The notes: generated by a model not told the origin, from the letters alone. A stretch of DNA of 64,000 bases from Smittia aterrima (GCA_033063855.1 CP093830.1:806854-870853), one strand, 5' to 3'. Positions 48,610 through 60,638 are shown, numbered from the stretch's first letter. A program made the numbers and translations.

Positions 48610-51423
48610 ATGAAAGAGAAGAACATGAGCATGCCAAATAGTGTTGATATGTCGAGCTTGATGTCTCAACATCCGAATCCGTTGCTTGGAATACCGCCGG
48701 CATTTTTTCTTCGAGCTGCATCTGAAAGATATCAAAGAACACCGAAGTGTGCTCGCTGTAGAAATCATGGAGTGGTTAGTGAAGAATTTAAATTATGATC
48801 GCCGTCGGTTTTTAAAGTTTTATCGTTCTTAGGTGAGCGCGTTGAAGGGACACAAACGTTATTGCCGCTGGCGTGATTGCTGCTGCGCTAAATGCACTTT
48901 AATTGCTGAACGACAACGAGTCATGGCAGCACAAGTAAGTGCCAATAATTCGATTTCCCTTTCAAAACTATTAACTTCACAGTTTATGTTCTCAAAGGTT
49001 GCGCTAAGACGTCAGCAAGCACAAGAGGAAAACGAAGCAAGGGAGTTGGGTCTTCTATATCCATCATCGTCAAATATGAATGGAATAAATAATCAAAACG
49101 ACTCACAACAGTCAGGCGGATATCATTCTGGCATTCCTTCGCCTCCAAGTGACTCTCAAGACCGAAACAGCAATCGAAACTACGCTGGAAGTGAATCAGG
49201 TAAATTGTTATCAAAATCTCAAGATTTTTTCTTTTCTTAAACGCTTCTCTGATCACAGACGTGGAAATTCAAAAGATTCGACAAGATAAAATCAACCCAG
49301 CGTACTCACCCGCACAAAGTGAACCCGAAAGTCCTGGTAAGTGAATTTATTTTCAAGAATAACAACAAACATTCTGTACAAAAAAATCTGTTGAAAACGA
49401 TCTGTGAAAAATCAGAAAAGAAAATCAAAAGGGGAAAAAGAGTGGAAAGTTCAAGAGGTTTTGAAACCAAAAAAAAATCGTTCAACGAAGGCTTCAGAAC
49501 GAGGGGTGAAATTCTAATTACGCAAATCGAGGCAGCGAGTAAACGATAATGCTTCTGTTTGTCTTTTTAATTTTCCGTCATTAAGAACGTTTCAAGTAGC
49601 AATACGAAAGCCAAAGTTGGTTTGTTAATTGCTTTGTTTGTTGGGGGTGATTGCAACGAGTCGCTAAAAGGCAAACGAGTGAGGTGCAATTATTTGTGTT
49701 AATTTTACACGCAAGAGAATCATGAGAAATCGGAGGGGGCGAGAGTTCAGAGATTTCCGATCTTCAGATTACCAAACAACCTTGCAACTTTTCTTAGGAA
49801 TCGAGATTTAATCTTGAATGATCCTTGAAGCAAACAAACTTTGCCGTTTTGTTACTTTTGAATCGAGTTTCAAGATATTTCATCTTCTTCGACCTTTCTC
49901 TGTTTTCGCAATAATCATTCAACAATGAAATGTTTTGTGAAACTCGAGAATTGTCGTAAAGATTCTCGCAGCTTCACTAGATGAAAATCTCAAGTCTTCC
50001 GAAACTCAACAGAGATCGGTTTCAAAGAAAAACAAAATTACAGTAGCTCGAGTGGTTCAAGTTCTTTAATTTAACTCAATTGTTTCTCAATAAACTTCAT
50101 CGGTCATTCGTTGAGAAATTGAAACAGTAACAGAAGAATCGATGTCAACTCATTTCAATTAAACTCCACTCGAAATTGTCGAGCTCAAGAGGCGAGATAA
50201 CTAATTTACTTTGAAGTGTTTTCAACGCAACAATCTCACTTGTGTGCTTGTGACAGTCAAACAAATAAATGAAGTAACTTTTTGAAAATTATTTTAATAA
50301 GTTTTTAATTTAAATTGAAATAAAGAATCATGAGAATGATCTAAATCTTCCTTCCCCCTCTCAGTAAATAAATAATTAAATGATATTCAACCCCGAATGA
50401 AAATATCTGGAGAGTTGTAAATAATCTTCACGACCAGAAGTCTCGTGTTGGAAAACTAGGAGGGCGGAAGCTCATAAATATTTTTTTTTTCTAAAAGTTT
50501 AAAAATTTACGACACAGTTGCTGCTTTAAAATGTGTGGAATGAATATTCATACTGCCGATGGGCGTTCCACAAAAAAAGTCTTGCAGTTGACAATTTTAA
50601 CGAGTTATTTTCTTTAATTCAGTTGGAAACAAACGAGCTCGACTCTCAGCAGAAACCGACCATGATACAGGCTCCGAATCATCGCCCAGTAGTCCGCGTA
50701 ACAAAAGCAAATTTTCAATGCCGTTATGTTTGTCTCCATCTCGCAATCAAGCCTCTCCCAGTTCACCTGAAAGCGACCTCGATGTCGATGATTCAGCGAC
50801 GGACGAAGCTGCTCCCGAGAACTTGAGCTTAAAGAAAAAGGAGCGATCAAAATCTCCTGGTGGGCAAAATAGTTTCAACAATAATCTCGGCTTCCTGCCG
50901 TATCAGCAGCCCTACCATCAACCAAATGTCTCCACTTCACCAACTCAGCGGTCGCCTGTTGATGTTCTTTTGAGGTGAGTTGTGATGAATGTTAAAACGA
51001 CGAGTTGATTGATAAGAAAATATCTTCACAGAGTTTTTCCAAGTCGAAGGCGCAGTGAAGTTGAGCAACTTTTGTCAAGATATCGAGGAGATGTCGTTCA
51101 AGCAATGGAAGCGATGCTCTGCGGAGATGATGCAGTTTCACAAATTTCGTAAGTTTGACTTCAATTTAATAATCGATTATAGTTAATAAATTTTTATCGT
51201 TTTCAATAGGGTCACATCCTCCGCTTCGTCTTTCATGAAATCAGCATTTTCACCATTAATTCCACCCTCGTTCACTTCAGCGAATCGTTACCCATTCCTA
51301 CAGCACCAAGCCAAGAGATTCCTCTCTGCTCCTTACTCAGGAACAGGATATCTCCCAACAGTTCTCGAACCCGATCAAAACGATGTCAATGGCAACTCGA
51401 ATGCTGGTGACTCTCAAGATTAA
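48610..51423 (+). CDS. dmrt99B: DMRT transcription factor with DM and DMA domains
   Basis: Seven exons give 409 residues: 48610-48774, 48833-48934, 48998-49199, 49259-49336, 50623-50974, 51032-51148, 51210-51423. The DM zinc-finger domain starts at about residue 45 ([40 protein letters not shown]) and ends in the DMRTA-type string [20 protein letters not shown]. The middle is Ser/Pro-rich (SPSSPRNKSK; ASPSSPESDLDVDDS). The DMA domain is at about 294-331 (SPVDVLLRVFPSRRRSEVEQ, LLSRYRGDVVQAMEAML). DM plus DMA fits the DMRTA2/dmrt99B group rather than doublesex. The family binds DNA in the minor groove and acts in neural and gonadal development. The small exons 1-4 sit together; the 1.29-kb fourth intron contains repeat block D'. 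An upstream non-coding exon is possible. Confidence 0.93.
49590..50215 (-). repeat. Inverted-repeat block D', right copy (inside dmrt99B intron 4)
   Basis: Reverse-complement partner of 45145-45775. It fills about half of the 1.29-kb intron between dmrt99B exons 4 and 5. Confidence 0.85.
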
Positions 51424-52507
51424 TGCTGAACGCTACGCTTAGTTAGAAAAGAGTGATTAGTGTGAAAACGAGAAGAGAAATGTTTTACATATGTACATGC
51501 AAATACGAGTATTAAATTGTATACGATTAATGAGATGTAAAAGAAAATAAAAATAAAAAGTTATTGCTAAAAGTGAAGTCAAAAATGTTTTCTTATGAAA
51601 AGGTGAAAAGAAAATTTGGTCCCATGTCGACAATAAATATTTTCGTCGTTCTATAAATGAAAGAGCAGTTCGCACAACAGTCAGAACATAAATTCAAGAT
51701 GATCATGAATAACCGCAGTCGTCGTGTGTCTGTGATACTTACAACCAAACTTACAACGAAATGAATCGGCCATAAATAAAATATAAATATTTATCAACGC
51801 CATGTTCATTCGATTACATGCAATTCCCAACATTTATTACCAGACTTGTGTCGTTAAGAAATTCCGATTATTACTTTATATTCGATGTCCATGTAATTGG
51901 GGAAATGAGTTTTCCATCTTTCACATTCACGGAGAACGTGATTGAATGCGAAGTCCAATATTTTGAGACTAAATTGAGTTGAAGCTGATTAATTGTAAAT
52001 TTGTTAAAAATTTCTCCTTTAAAATGCTCGCATGACTTCTTTTGAGTTTTTTTTATAGAAACTCGTTAATTAACTGAAATCATTGAAAAACTTTTTATAT
52101 TCCACTCGAGTTTGGTCAGCATTTCATGAACCGACGTCCGTTTCATAATTTCAATTAAAAAAAATCTTTTCAGTTTTAAACAAAATTTTATGTTCGTTCC
52201 ATTAAACATCTTTTACATTCGAAATCCACTTAAAAGTCTTCAGCATATGATTTGACTTCTCTTTCCGAAGCAAATGAAATGTAAAATTAAAGAATTGTGT
52301 CCGCTGCTTCCCACTCTCAAAGACTTCTGAATTACGCGGCTTCAAAAGTAACTTGCTCATGGATGGTAAGCACTTGAGATAACTTGGAATAACGTTCAAG
52401 TTTCTTGGAATTCGAACGAGAGTATGCAAATGCAAACCATTTTCAATTCTCTAAAGTCTCGTGATGGCGGACAGACCCTTATATGACTCACAATGTTTAA
52501 CTACAAG

Positions 52508-52665
52508 CAAGAAAGATTGAGTTTCAAATCACGATCAAATATGAACAGAATCATGAAGCGATCAAATCATTTTTTGTTTGCTTTGTGTTTTATGATCTCA
52601 TGCCGCGATTCAAATAATCTCTTGTCGATGAATATCACAATTAAACTATTTGTTAACCATTCATT
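52508..52665 (-). repeat. Inverted-repeat block E', right copy
   Basis: Reverse-complement partner of 47110-47262. Confidence 0.65.
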
Positions 52666-53504
52666 TGTGCAATCGCTTTTTTGAGGAAGGGTTCAGGAAA
52701 TAAAAAGAAGTTTTGATCAAATCATTCGAATGCAATGAGGTCTTGAAATTCTAAAAAATTTATCAACGAGGTCAATGTTTGATTTTTTCCAGAAAATTTT
52801 CTGTTTCTCTGTGAACAATTTAAAAGAAAGAAGCTCTGCTTAAAAAATCATTCCTTTTAAAGTGGGTGTCTTCACGTATGAGCGAGTTTCAAAGGAAACA
52901 TAAAGACAAATTGCCTGGAGAAAGTAAACCTTGGAAATCAAAAGTATTACAGACAATTAAACCTTTCTGTTTATTCCTTGGAAAATTGGTTTGGGTTTGA
53001 ACATCAACAAGCGAATTATTATTATTGAATGATCGTAATGTGTCGATTTTAGTCCTCAAGGGCGAGTAAATACATGAGAACACTATTTGAGGCTGCTCGA
53101 TGTTTATTGATTCGATTTAGAAAAAAAAAATCGAATCTAAAATATTAGGCTACGTAATACTCAATAAGAAACTCTTAAGCGACTGACAAAAAATTTGTCA
53201 AATATTAACTTAAATTTTGGAGGTTTCTCAACAGATTTTAATGGTGATTGAACATTGTTAAAAGTTAATGGTTTCTGTGATATTTGGAAGAGAAGCTAAT
53301 AGTATTTTGTTTGTTTTGTCGAAGAGACTTTCAATTGATGTTAAAATATTTATCGTTTAGTTAATAAGTAGACAACCGTATTAAATCTAACAAAAGGTAG
53401 CAGCACTTAGAGAACGATTCAAGTTAAGGTCTTTTCCGTCGGGATCAATACAATTCAGGTCATCGACATAAATTACAGTTTGATGATTTATTGTGCTCAG
53501 TCAA

Positions 53505-54235
53505 TAGTTTTTCTCAAACCAAATTTCTTCTGGTTTTTATATTTTTATTATGGAAATGTTTTGTTAGAAAAATTATTGAACATCTTTTTATAGCTCGAGG
53601 ACATTACGAGTAAGAAAGGGTTGCTAAAATGTCGATTTAATTCGATATCAATTGCACATCTTCTTCTTAAGACTTTTGTCATCCTTTTTAACCGAACTTC
53701 TTCATCAACTTTCATTGAATTAAAATTAAAACTTTTAATAAAATCCTTCAAACAGAAACAATTTTACGCGTGGCTTGACCCTTTGTTAATTTTCATGAGA
53801 GATTCTACTTAAGACATTTTTATTTTTGATACAAAATTCAATTTTATTTTTTCAAAACAGGATTCAAGAACATTTTGCAGAACTGAGCATGAGTTGTAAA
53901 TGGAAACATTGAACATCTGCTAATGTTTCAACATAAAACTCCGCCTGCAAATTCTCGAAGCTTTCGATTGGTTCAACAGCAACATAAACTGAAATACTTT
54001 CAATGTTGAATCGAGTTTTAAATCCTTTCTACGCTCGAGCGAAACCAGTTTAATCTCAAGAGCTCCCTGAGCTAAATTCCTTTTTCGGTTCTGCAATCAA
54101 AATTTAATTTCCATCAAACCGACTTCTGATGAAAATCAAAATATTTTTCGTAGTCGAAATATTTTTTACCCATCAGGTGTAGGGCGAAAAGAATTTCCTC
54201 TCCCCCAGCTTCGGATTCCTTGCGGCATAAGAAAT
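53505..54235 (-). repeat. Inverted-repeat blocks C' and A', right copies, side by side
   Basis: 53505-53790 pairs with block C and 53862-54235 with block A. On the left side the same two blocks are about 2.4 kb further apart, so DNA was gained there or lost here. Confidence 0.78.
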
Positions 54236-54976
54236 ACAATTTTATTGAGTTCATGTCGATGCTGATGATCCTTCGTGATGAGAATTCTTTCGAACATACT
54301 TCGATTGTATTTTATTCTCTGGCGTATTTTCAATAAGGAACGTTCGATATTAAAGGAATTTTCTTTGTCAATAAAAAACTTTCTTACACTTCAGTTTGAG
54401 AGTTTGGGCGAGGTATTCGTCATTGTCATAGATAAATTAAAAGTCTTTACCACGAAATATCTTCCGTTGTGGTTTCAATTAAATATTTCAAGAATATTCA
54501 AAAAATATCGAATTTCTCGTTTCATTCACAACTTTTATTTCTCTGTTTCCATCATTGAATCTATCTCGATTGTCCTTTAAATTAACATTGTGCTCCACTC
54601 ATGTGTTCTATGGTTTGAATATAAACATAACATTTAATAATGTCCTCCAGCTATTGTGCAATCGAAACAACTGCTGACATTGGTTTCTGACGTTTTTATT
54701 AAATTAAAAATTTGTAGCATGGCTCGAACTCAAATATCGCATTTCAATTTCTTTTGTTACGACAACAAGAAAAGGCGTTCAATTCTAAAGCGAATTCAAT
54801 TATGAAACTTCCTCTGTATTATTAGTCGACGCGACTGCAACTTAACATCAAGAGACAGAGATCATCCGAATTGGAAATTGATAATTTTTGTCTTGCGCTT
54901 CGAACTTCGTTCTGTGGTTGACATCTGGCTTGAAGTTTTTTTTATAGTTTCACGATGAAAGCTTTCAATTAGACGC

Positions 54977-55014
54977 GTCTACGTGAGCCAGACGGTTTCT
55001 CCGTTCACGTAGAC
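54977..55014. repeat. Compact hairpin with a ten-base perfect stem
   Basis: GTCTACGTGA (54977-54986) and TCACGTAGAC (55005-55014) are perfect reverse complements. Inside, ACGG (54992-54995) and CCGT (55001-55004) can extend the stem past a five-base bulge, leaving a five-base loop. The sequence is unusually GC-rich for its surroundings. It could be a foldback end of a mobile element or a structured RNA; no family recognised. Confidence 0.6.
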
Positions 55015-55087
55015 AGGCTGAAGCAAATCAATTTTCATTTTTGATTGACCTGATCCAAACATTTCAAACGTAAATCATGAATAAAAC

Positions 55088-55575
55088 CTTTAACAGTAGG
55101 AATACAATTACATTTTGAGTTTAGTGGAATAAATATCGGCTCAAGCGAACCGATTTTCCATTCATACTTTTTTCGAGTGCCCATTAAAAATTAAATGTTA
55201 TTTCAAATCGATGTGAAGTTTTCTTATTTTCTCGAGTTGAATGCTTTAACTCAAATGTTTTGCCAACCCTTCGATCTTAACTGACCTTTTTGCAACTCAA
55301 GCAAAATATATTTCAATTGAATTTACTTCCTCGAATGTTATTGATACGTGCACACAAAAAACGTTTTCAATTGATACACAAATTCAGAGATAATCAAATG
55401 TTAATAAAGTCAACCCTCCGTGAGACGAGAAAAACATATTTTTCATTGTGGGATTATCGAAATGTCTGCGGGTGACACGTCTCGACACTTTCAACGAATT
55501 GTTAGAATTTCATTTCGACATTGGACGACAAATAATTTAATTTATTTCGAATTAGGTGGAGGAATTAATTATGAT
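55088..55575 (-). repeat. Inverted-repeat blocks F' and B', right copies, overlapping
   Basis: 55088-55412 pairs with block F and 55285-55575 with block B. One continuous right-hand block thus matches two left-hand pieces 4.3 kb apart. Confidence 0.75.
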
Positions 55576-56314
55576 TCTTTTTAATCAATGGATTGAGATT
55601 GGAAAGGGTTGATGAAGAAGAACGTTCGTCTCTTCTGAGTCCTAAGCAACCGCAGTTCAACTTTACATTCGAATGATTAACAAGCACGTGTCTGTAAACT
55701 TTCCAGTTTGATATTTTCTGTCGTTTCCATGTTCAAATTCCTTCATTTGAACTCGTGATTCTTTATCATTCTACATTGAGCTTAATTCTGTAAATAAGAA
55801 AAAGAAATTCATCTGCATCTGGTCACAGTTCAAAAAAGTGAAAGCGAACAAAATGTTTATCGCTTAATAAATTTTTTGTTATTGTCAAACGCCGGCTGCA
55901 TAGTCGGTCGCGCGATACAGAAATAAATCACTTCGCGAGACCTTTTCTAATCATTGAATGGAAAATAACAAAACATTATGCAATTGAGAGGAGAGATCAA
56001 CGGTTCGTTTACTTTACTAAATCAGTTCAAATCTAAGAAATTAAATTCAATCTTGCAAATTGGTTAAACTATTCACAAAGAAGAATCGCGAAAATAAAGG
56101 TTCGTTGCAATTGCTTATCAGACAATTTTAAATTTCATTAAATTATTTCTAGCAAAATGCTTCGTTTTGGTGACTAAACCTCACGACAAACAACAAACTG
56201 ACAAACAAATCGTTTCATGAGCTTCAAGATTTACTTCGTCAAAAGGAAATTATCAATTTTGCTTGAGTTTGTTTCTTTCTTCAAATAATGTTCTCGCGGT
56301 GATACGAGCTCGAC

Positions 56315-56322
56315 TATTTAAG
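56315..56322 (+). promoter_or_regulatory. TATA-like box of the odorant-binding protein gene
   Basis: TATTTAAG lies 87 bases before the ATG. An initiator-like TCATTC follows about 31 bases downstream (56346-56351), giving a 5' UTR of about 55 bases. Confidence 0.6.
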
Positions 56323-56401
56323 GCGATGTTCTCTCTTCTGTTCCATCATTCGTTTTGTTGATTTTGTAAGAAGCTCAAGTCTGAAAAAAGTGATAAGAAA
56401 A

Positions 56402-56920
56402 ATGAAAGCAATCATCTTCTTTGCGTTAATCGCCGTTGTGAGTGTCCAGTGAAGAGTAAAAGCCACGTTGGAATTTTTTGTGACTTATTTTTCTTCTTAG
56501 GCATACGCCGAATTCAAAATCTCAACCGGCGCAGATCTCCATAAATATCGTGATGCCTGCAAGACTGAATTAAGCATTCCTGATGAGACCATTGAACAGT
56601 TCAAGAAGTGGACATTCACTGACGAAAAATCAGCTTGTTACATCAACTGCGTCTTCAGACACATGCACTTGTACGACAACGAATCAGGCTTCCAAGTAAG
56701 TTTCATTGACTCTCACCTTCTGACAGTGACTAACGTAGACATTTACCGATAGGTTGACAACCTCGTGTTGCAATTGGGACAAGGTCGCACTGATGACATT
56801 CGTGGAGACGTTGAGAAGTGCGTGGACAACAGCATCACAGACAATTGCGAACGCTCTTTCGCTGGATTCAAATGCTTCAGCAAAAACAACTTGCAAATGA
56901 TTCAATCCAGTGTCAACTAA
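56402..56920 (+). CDS. Classic odorant-binding protein (PBP/GOBP family)
   Basis: Three exons give 132 residues: 56402-56437, 56501-56695 and 56753-56920. A signal peptide (MKAIIFFALIAVAYA) is split by the first intron, a common layout in insect OBP genes. The mature chain has exactly the six-cysteine classic pattern: DACKTE (C1), SACYINC (C2 and C3, three residues apart), VEKCVDN (C4), and DNCERSFAGFKC (C5 and C6, eight apart). The protein is expected to be a soluble all-helical carrier secreted into sensillum lymph or hemolymph, binding small hydrophobic ligands. Its place between dmrt99B and Gycalpha99B suggests kinship with the fly Obp99 group, but I cannot assign a member by eye. AATAAA is at 56945-56950. 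Confidence 0.92.
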
Positions 56921-57375
56921 ATATTTTATTTTATTCTGGTGGAAAATAAAGTTCATTGAGCTTTAAATTCAATTATTCTGTTTGTTTGAAATTATCAATA
57001 TTTTGATAGGAATTTTACTGAACCTGACACTGATTAATTTTTGTTTTCGACGACCTTGGGTTGCAGCTGCTGTCGGTTAATCATTTTGAGAGACCCGTTT
57101 AAAGGTCAGGAAGAGCTTTGATTGTGGATTTTTTTTTGATTATTTCAGCTTCCCGGATGAAAGCAGCTAAATGTTTATTTATTTTCTGATTAAGGTAAAC
57201 ATTTTTTTTATTGAGTATTTAATTTACTTTGATAACATTGAAATATGTTCCTTTAAATATTTAATAAGAAAATTGAATTTTCATTGATTTGTTATGATGA
57301 TGGTTAGTTAGCATGAATTGATATCAATTTGAAGATAATTTTTCTGGCAAATTCGTAAAAACGTAATAAAGCTTT
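56921..57375. other. Convergent 3' flank between the Obp and guanylate cyclase genes
   Basis: 455 bases of AT-rich 3' UTR sequence; the Obp poly(A) signal is at 56945-56950. Nothing else seen. Confidence 0.55.
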
Positions 57376-59583
57376 TTATTTCTTCAATCCCGTGTTGATC
57401 TGTTCCATGGCCGCGGAAATGTGAGGCTGATAGAGTTTATAGTTGTGTTTGAAGCCATCAAGGAAATAGCAAGTTTCGTCTTCAGAGGCTCCGTATTCTT
57501 TTGGCAGGAATGAAGGATCGCGAGGAGTAAATTCAAATTTAAAGTCATCGAATTTAGTTAGCAAACTGAAAAATAAAATTATTTATGTCATGAAGATTAA
57601 ATTACAATCTTAGATTATTTACTTTTTAGTTGTTGGTGAAACGTTAATGCGACAAGCTTCACTTCCAGACTCGAATTTGTTGGCAATTGTTACGTTGTGT
57701 CCAAACAAACAATATCTTGGCATTTTCCGTCCGACAACTCCAGCTAAGACTGTCCCAGTATGCAAACCAATTCTCATCTAAAAACAAATAAAAAAATTTA
57801 TTTAATCCATTTCGAAATGATTGCAAGTAAATCAACCTGAATATGCTTTCCATCGTGAGTGACGTGCTCGGCACAAGTCTCTATCATTTTCAATGCCATG
57901 AAAGCGACTTTGTGTGCATCGTATTGACTCGCGTCTGTTCTTCCTTCTAAACCTTTTGCGACACAATAAGCGTCGCCGATTGTCTCAACTTTGTAGACGT
58001 CGAAAACCCCGCAAAGCTCATCAAAAACTTTGTAAAGTGATTCAAGCATACTGATGACTTGGAAAGGAGAGGCGCTTGAGCAAATCGATGTAAAACCAAC
58101 AATGTCCTAAATAAATATTTAATGAAGTTTAAAATATTTACGAAAGGTTCAAGTTTACCGAAAATAACATTGTGACGTCAGGGAAGCTTTGAGCGTCCAC
58201 TTGCTTGCCAAGCCAAAGTTTCTCAGCAATTTCATCCGGAAAGATGAGTTGAAGTAATGAGACGTTCTTCTTTCTTTCCTTAGAGACGGCTTCATGTCCC
58301 TCTTCAACTTCTTTTTTCAATTTATCCATTCGACGCTTCAATCCATCCTGTGCTCGAGCTTGTTCTCCAACTAAAATAACTTCACGAGTTGCATCGTAAA
58401 GTGGAATATCAGACAAAAAGAGTCCGTTGCATGTTAAGCCTTCAAGACCATCCAAGAACGGTGAACCAACAAACAAGAGAGTGTTGCGATTGCCTGGACA
58501 AAAAACCATTTGTCCTTTAATCTCAAGACCTTTCGCAATAAAATCCTGACGACCAGCTGGAGCTCGAAGTGTTATCAAGAACGGTGTGTTCGTACGCTTA
58601 ACGATTTCGCTGAACTCGAGCTTTAGCCCGACTGGTCGACGAAATTTGAAATAATGAGTTGCTGACTTGGTCGTGTTCATGTAATTTTTAAAGAGTTTAC
58701 TGAATGCCATTCCAATTTGCAACAATTCCAAGTTCTCGTCCATGATAAAGTGCCATGGGAACATTTTACAAAACGTCGAGTTGGCCATTTGGAGATCGTT
58801 AGGATCTGATGAAATTGAACGTGCAATGAATTCGGGTTGATCCTTTTCCTCTTCCTCAACTTTAAACAAGTAACGGAAGCGTTGAACTGATCCTTCGATT
58901 GGTTCCATTTGAATGGAACATTCAGTTTGATAAAGTTTCTTTGAAATGTTTTGCAAAATTCCAAGAAGCAAGTAAGCGACAGCGATTCGATCCGAAGTAA
59001 AAATCAGTTCATTTTCAGAAGCACAGACAAATCCAGTGTCAGTCAAGTCTTCTTCTTGGAGTTTGAGAACATCATAAACTCCATCCAAGGATGCAATCAA
59101 ATCTGGCAAGTTGCCACCAAGACAGCGAAAAGCTTTTTCAATAATTCCATGACAAGAAGTGTTGACTAACTCCTCGCCCAATAAAATTAAGATGTCGATG
59201 GCTGTTGCCTCGTCAAATTCCATTAGAGAATCTTGAATGTCAGCCAAATAATCGTAATGAGGATACGTGGACACATTTGTTCGATCGTCTTTGCTACAAA
59301 TTAAATTAAATTTAAAATTAAAATAATTTTCGAAATATTTTTTTTATGAAACTTACAATTTATTTAATCCGGGAAATCTCGAACTGTACTTGTCTGTCAG
59401 CGACATTAAAGCTTGATGAATGTCATCGTTGGATGGAGCAGTTAGAAGTTGCATCGCAGCATTCAAATGAGTCAGAGTCAATGAGTCGCCAGAAATTTCA
59501 ATCTCTGGATCTAGGTCAGTGACCGTCGATTGTTGCCGATGCAAAGCATCGACAGATCTGTGAGCACTAAACGGGCAAGCCAT
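57376..59583 (-). CDS. Gycalpha99B: Soluble guanylate cyclase alpha subunit
   Basis: Five coding exons on the minus strand give 658 residues (fly about 676): 59583-59357, 59293-58159, 58106-57837, 57777-57623 and 57565-57376. After a variable N-terminus come the HNOB-like domain (about 80-240), the PAS-like HNOBA domain (MFPWHFIMDENLELLQIGMA; GLEIKGQMVFCPGNRNTLLF), a coiled coil (KRRMDKLKKEVEEGHEAVSK), and the class III cyclase domain. The last has DIVGFTSICSSASPFQVISM, VYKVETIGDAYCVAKGL and RIGLHTGTVLAGVVGRKMPR. The VETIGDAYC and VVGRKMPRYCLFG strings fit alpha subunits. With the beta subunit it makes cGMP from GTP on nitric-oxide binding. An acceptor (TTTCTAG) right before the ATG implies a 5' UTR intron. 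Confidence 0.95.
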
Positions 59584-60299
59584 TCTAGAAATCAAAATGA
59601 TGAATTAGCGACAGTGTTCACAATTGGCTTTGGAGACTAAATATGTTTTCATAACAACGTAATAAGAATTTCACAAAAAAACTCAAGAAAATTAAGTTTC
59701 TTAGCTTTTTCCAAAAGTCATTGATGAAATTTTGATATTTTACCTTTCAATAAATCAAGTTATCACTTTAAAAAGATTTATTTCACTTAGTTATCCACAA
59801 ATTACTGAATAAAACTTTTCGACGAACAATTCTTTTTATTATTTGAGAAAATTTTGAAAATCCTTATCGCGCACGCCTGAGAAAAGCTCTCAATATTCAT
59901 GAAAAAGAAAATAAAAAATTTATGTAAACAAAACATTTGTAAACAAACAAAATTTGTAAGTCAATCAATAATTCAAATTGAAATCAGATAGCAACTTAAC
60001 CCATTGAATGATTGCACACATTGAAGAAATTCTCATGTTCCCAATTAATTATTTTTTATATCAAATATTTATATCAAGAATTTTTTTCCATCTAACATGT
60101 AATTTAGTGAAATAATTTTTTATTAAAAAATATCAACAAAATAAGTAAAAGCGGGAAATTTTGTAATAGAAGAAGAAAAACTAATTTTTGTGCTTTCAAA
60201 AAAAAGCTTTATGAGCTTTTTCGAAGGTTAACTGAGAAGAAAAATATTTTGAGAGACTCTAAATTTTATAAATAAGAAAATATTTCAAAAGATTTTTTT
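59584..60299. other. Spacer between Gycalpha99B and the F-box tandem array
   Basis: AT-rich DNA with the Gycalpha99B promoter and upstream exon. No gene or named repeat recognised. Confidence 0.45.
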
Positions 60300-60638
60300 C
60301 ATTTAATTTATTTAGCAATGAAGAAAAATTTTTCCTAATTTTTCTGTGATTTTAGAATCTTTTGTTCATTTTGAGAATATTTGTTCTTTTGTAGCCAATC
60401 TCTTTTACTTTTTCATGAGAAAATGCTTGATTCAAATGGTCGCCACAATTTTCGAACTTAACAATTATTTTCTAATAAGAATTCGAGTGAAATAAACAAA
60501 TAAAAGGAAAATATTTTCAACGCTTTTTCATTTCGTTTTCAACATTTGAAGAGGTAACATCCACTGGTCGCACAGTTATTCTTTCTAGAAATTTTTATTT
60601 AAATTCTATTTTTTCCTTTTTAGATAAAGATAAAGATT

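Larger units (their letters stand above)
51424..56314. other. Gene-poor region downstream of dmrt99B
   Basis: 4.9 kb holding the dmrt99B 3' UTR (an AATAAA-type signal lies near 51550) and the right-hand copies of the inverted blocks E, C, A, F and B. The short open frames (52202-52435 -, 54275-54580 +, 55290-55475 +) have no domain, and several fall inside the repeats. Confidence 0.5.

Noticed and set aside
48610..51423. Calling the DM-domain gene doublesex
   Set aside because: It has a DMA domain and the DMRTA-type string after the DM domain, and no doublesex dimerisation domain, so dmrt99B fits better.
53548..53751. Lys/Arg-rich open frames in blocks C' (- strand) and C (43937-44128 +) as a possible duplicated small gene
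   Set aside because: The two translations do not align in one frame although the DNA does, so the similarity is at DNA level only.
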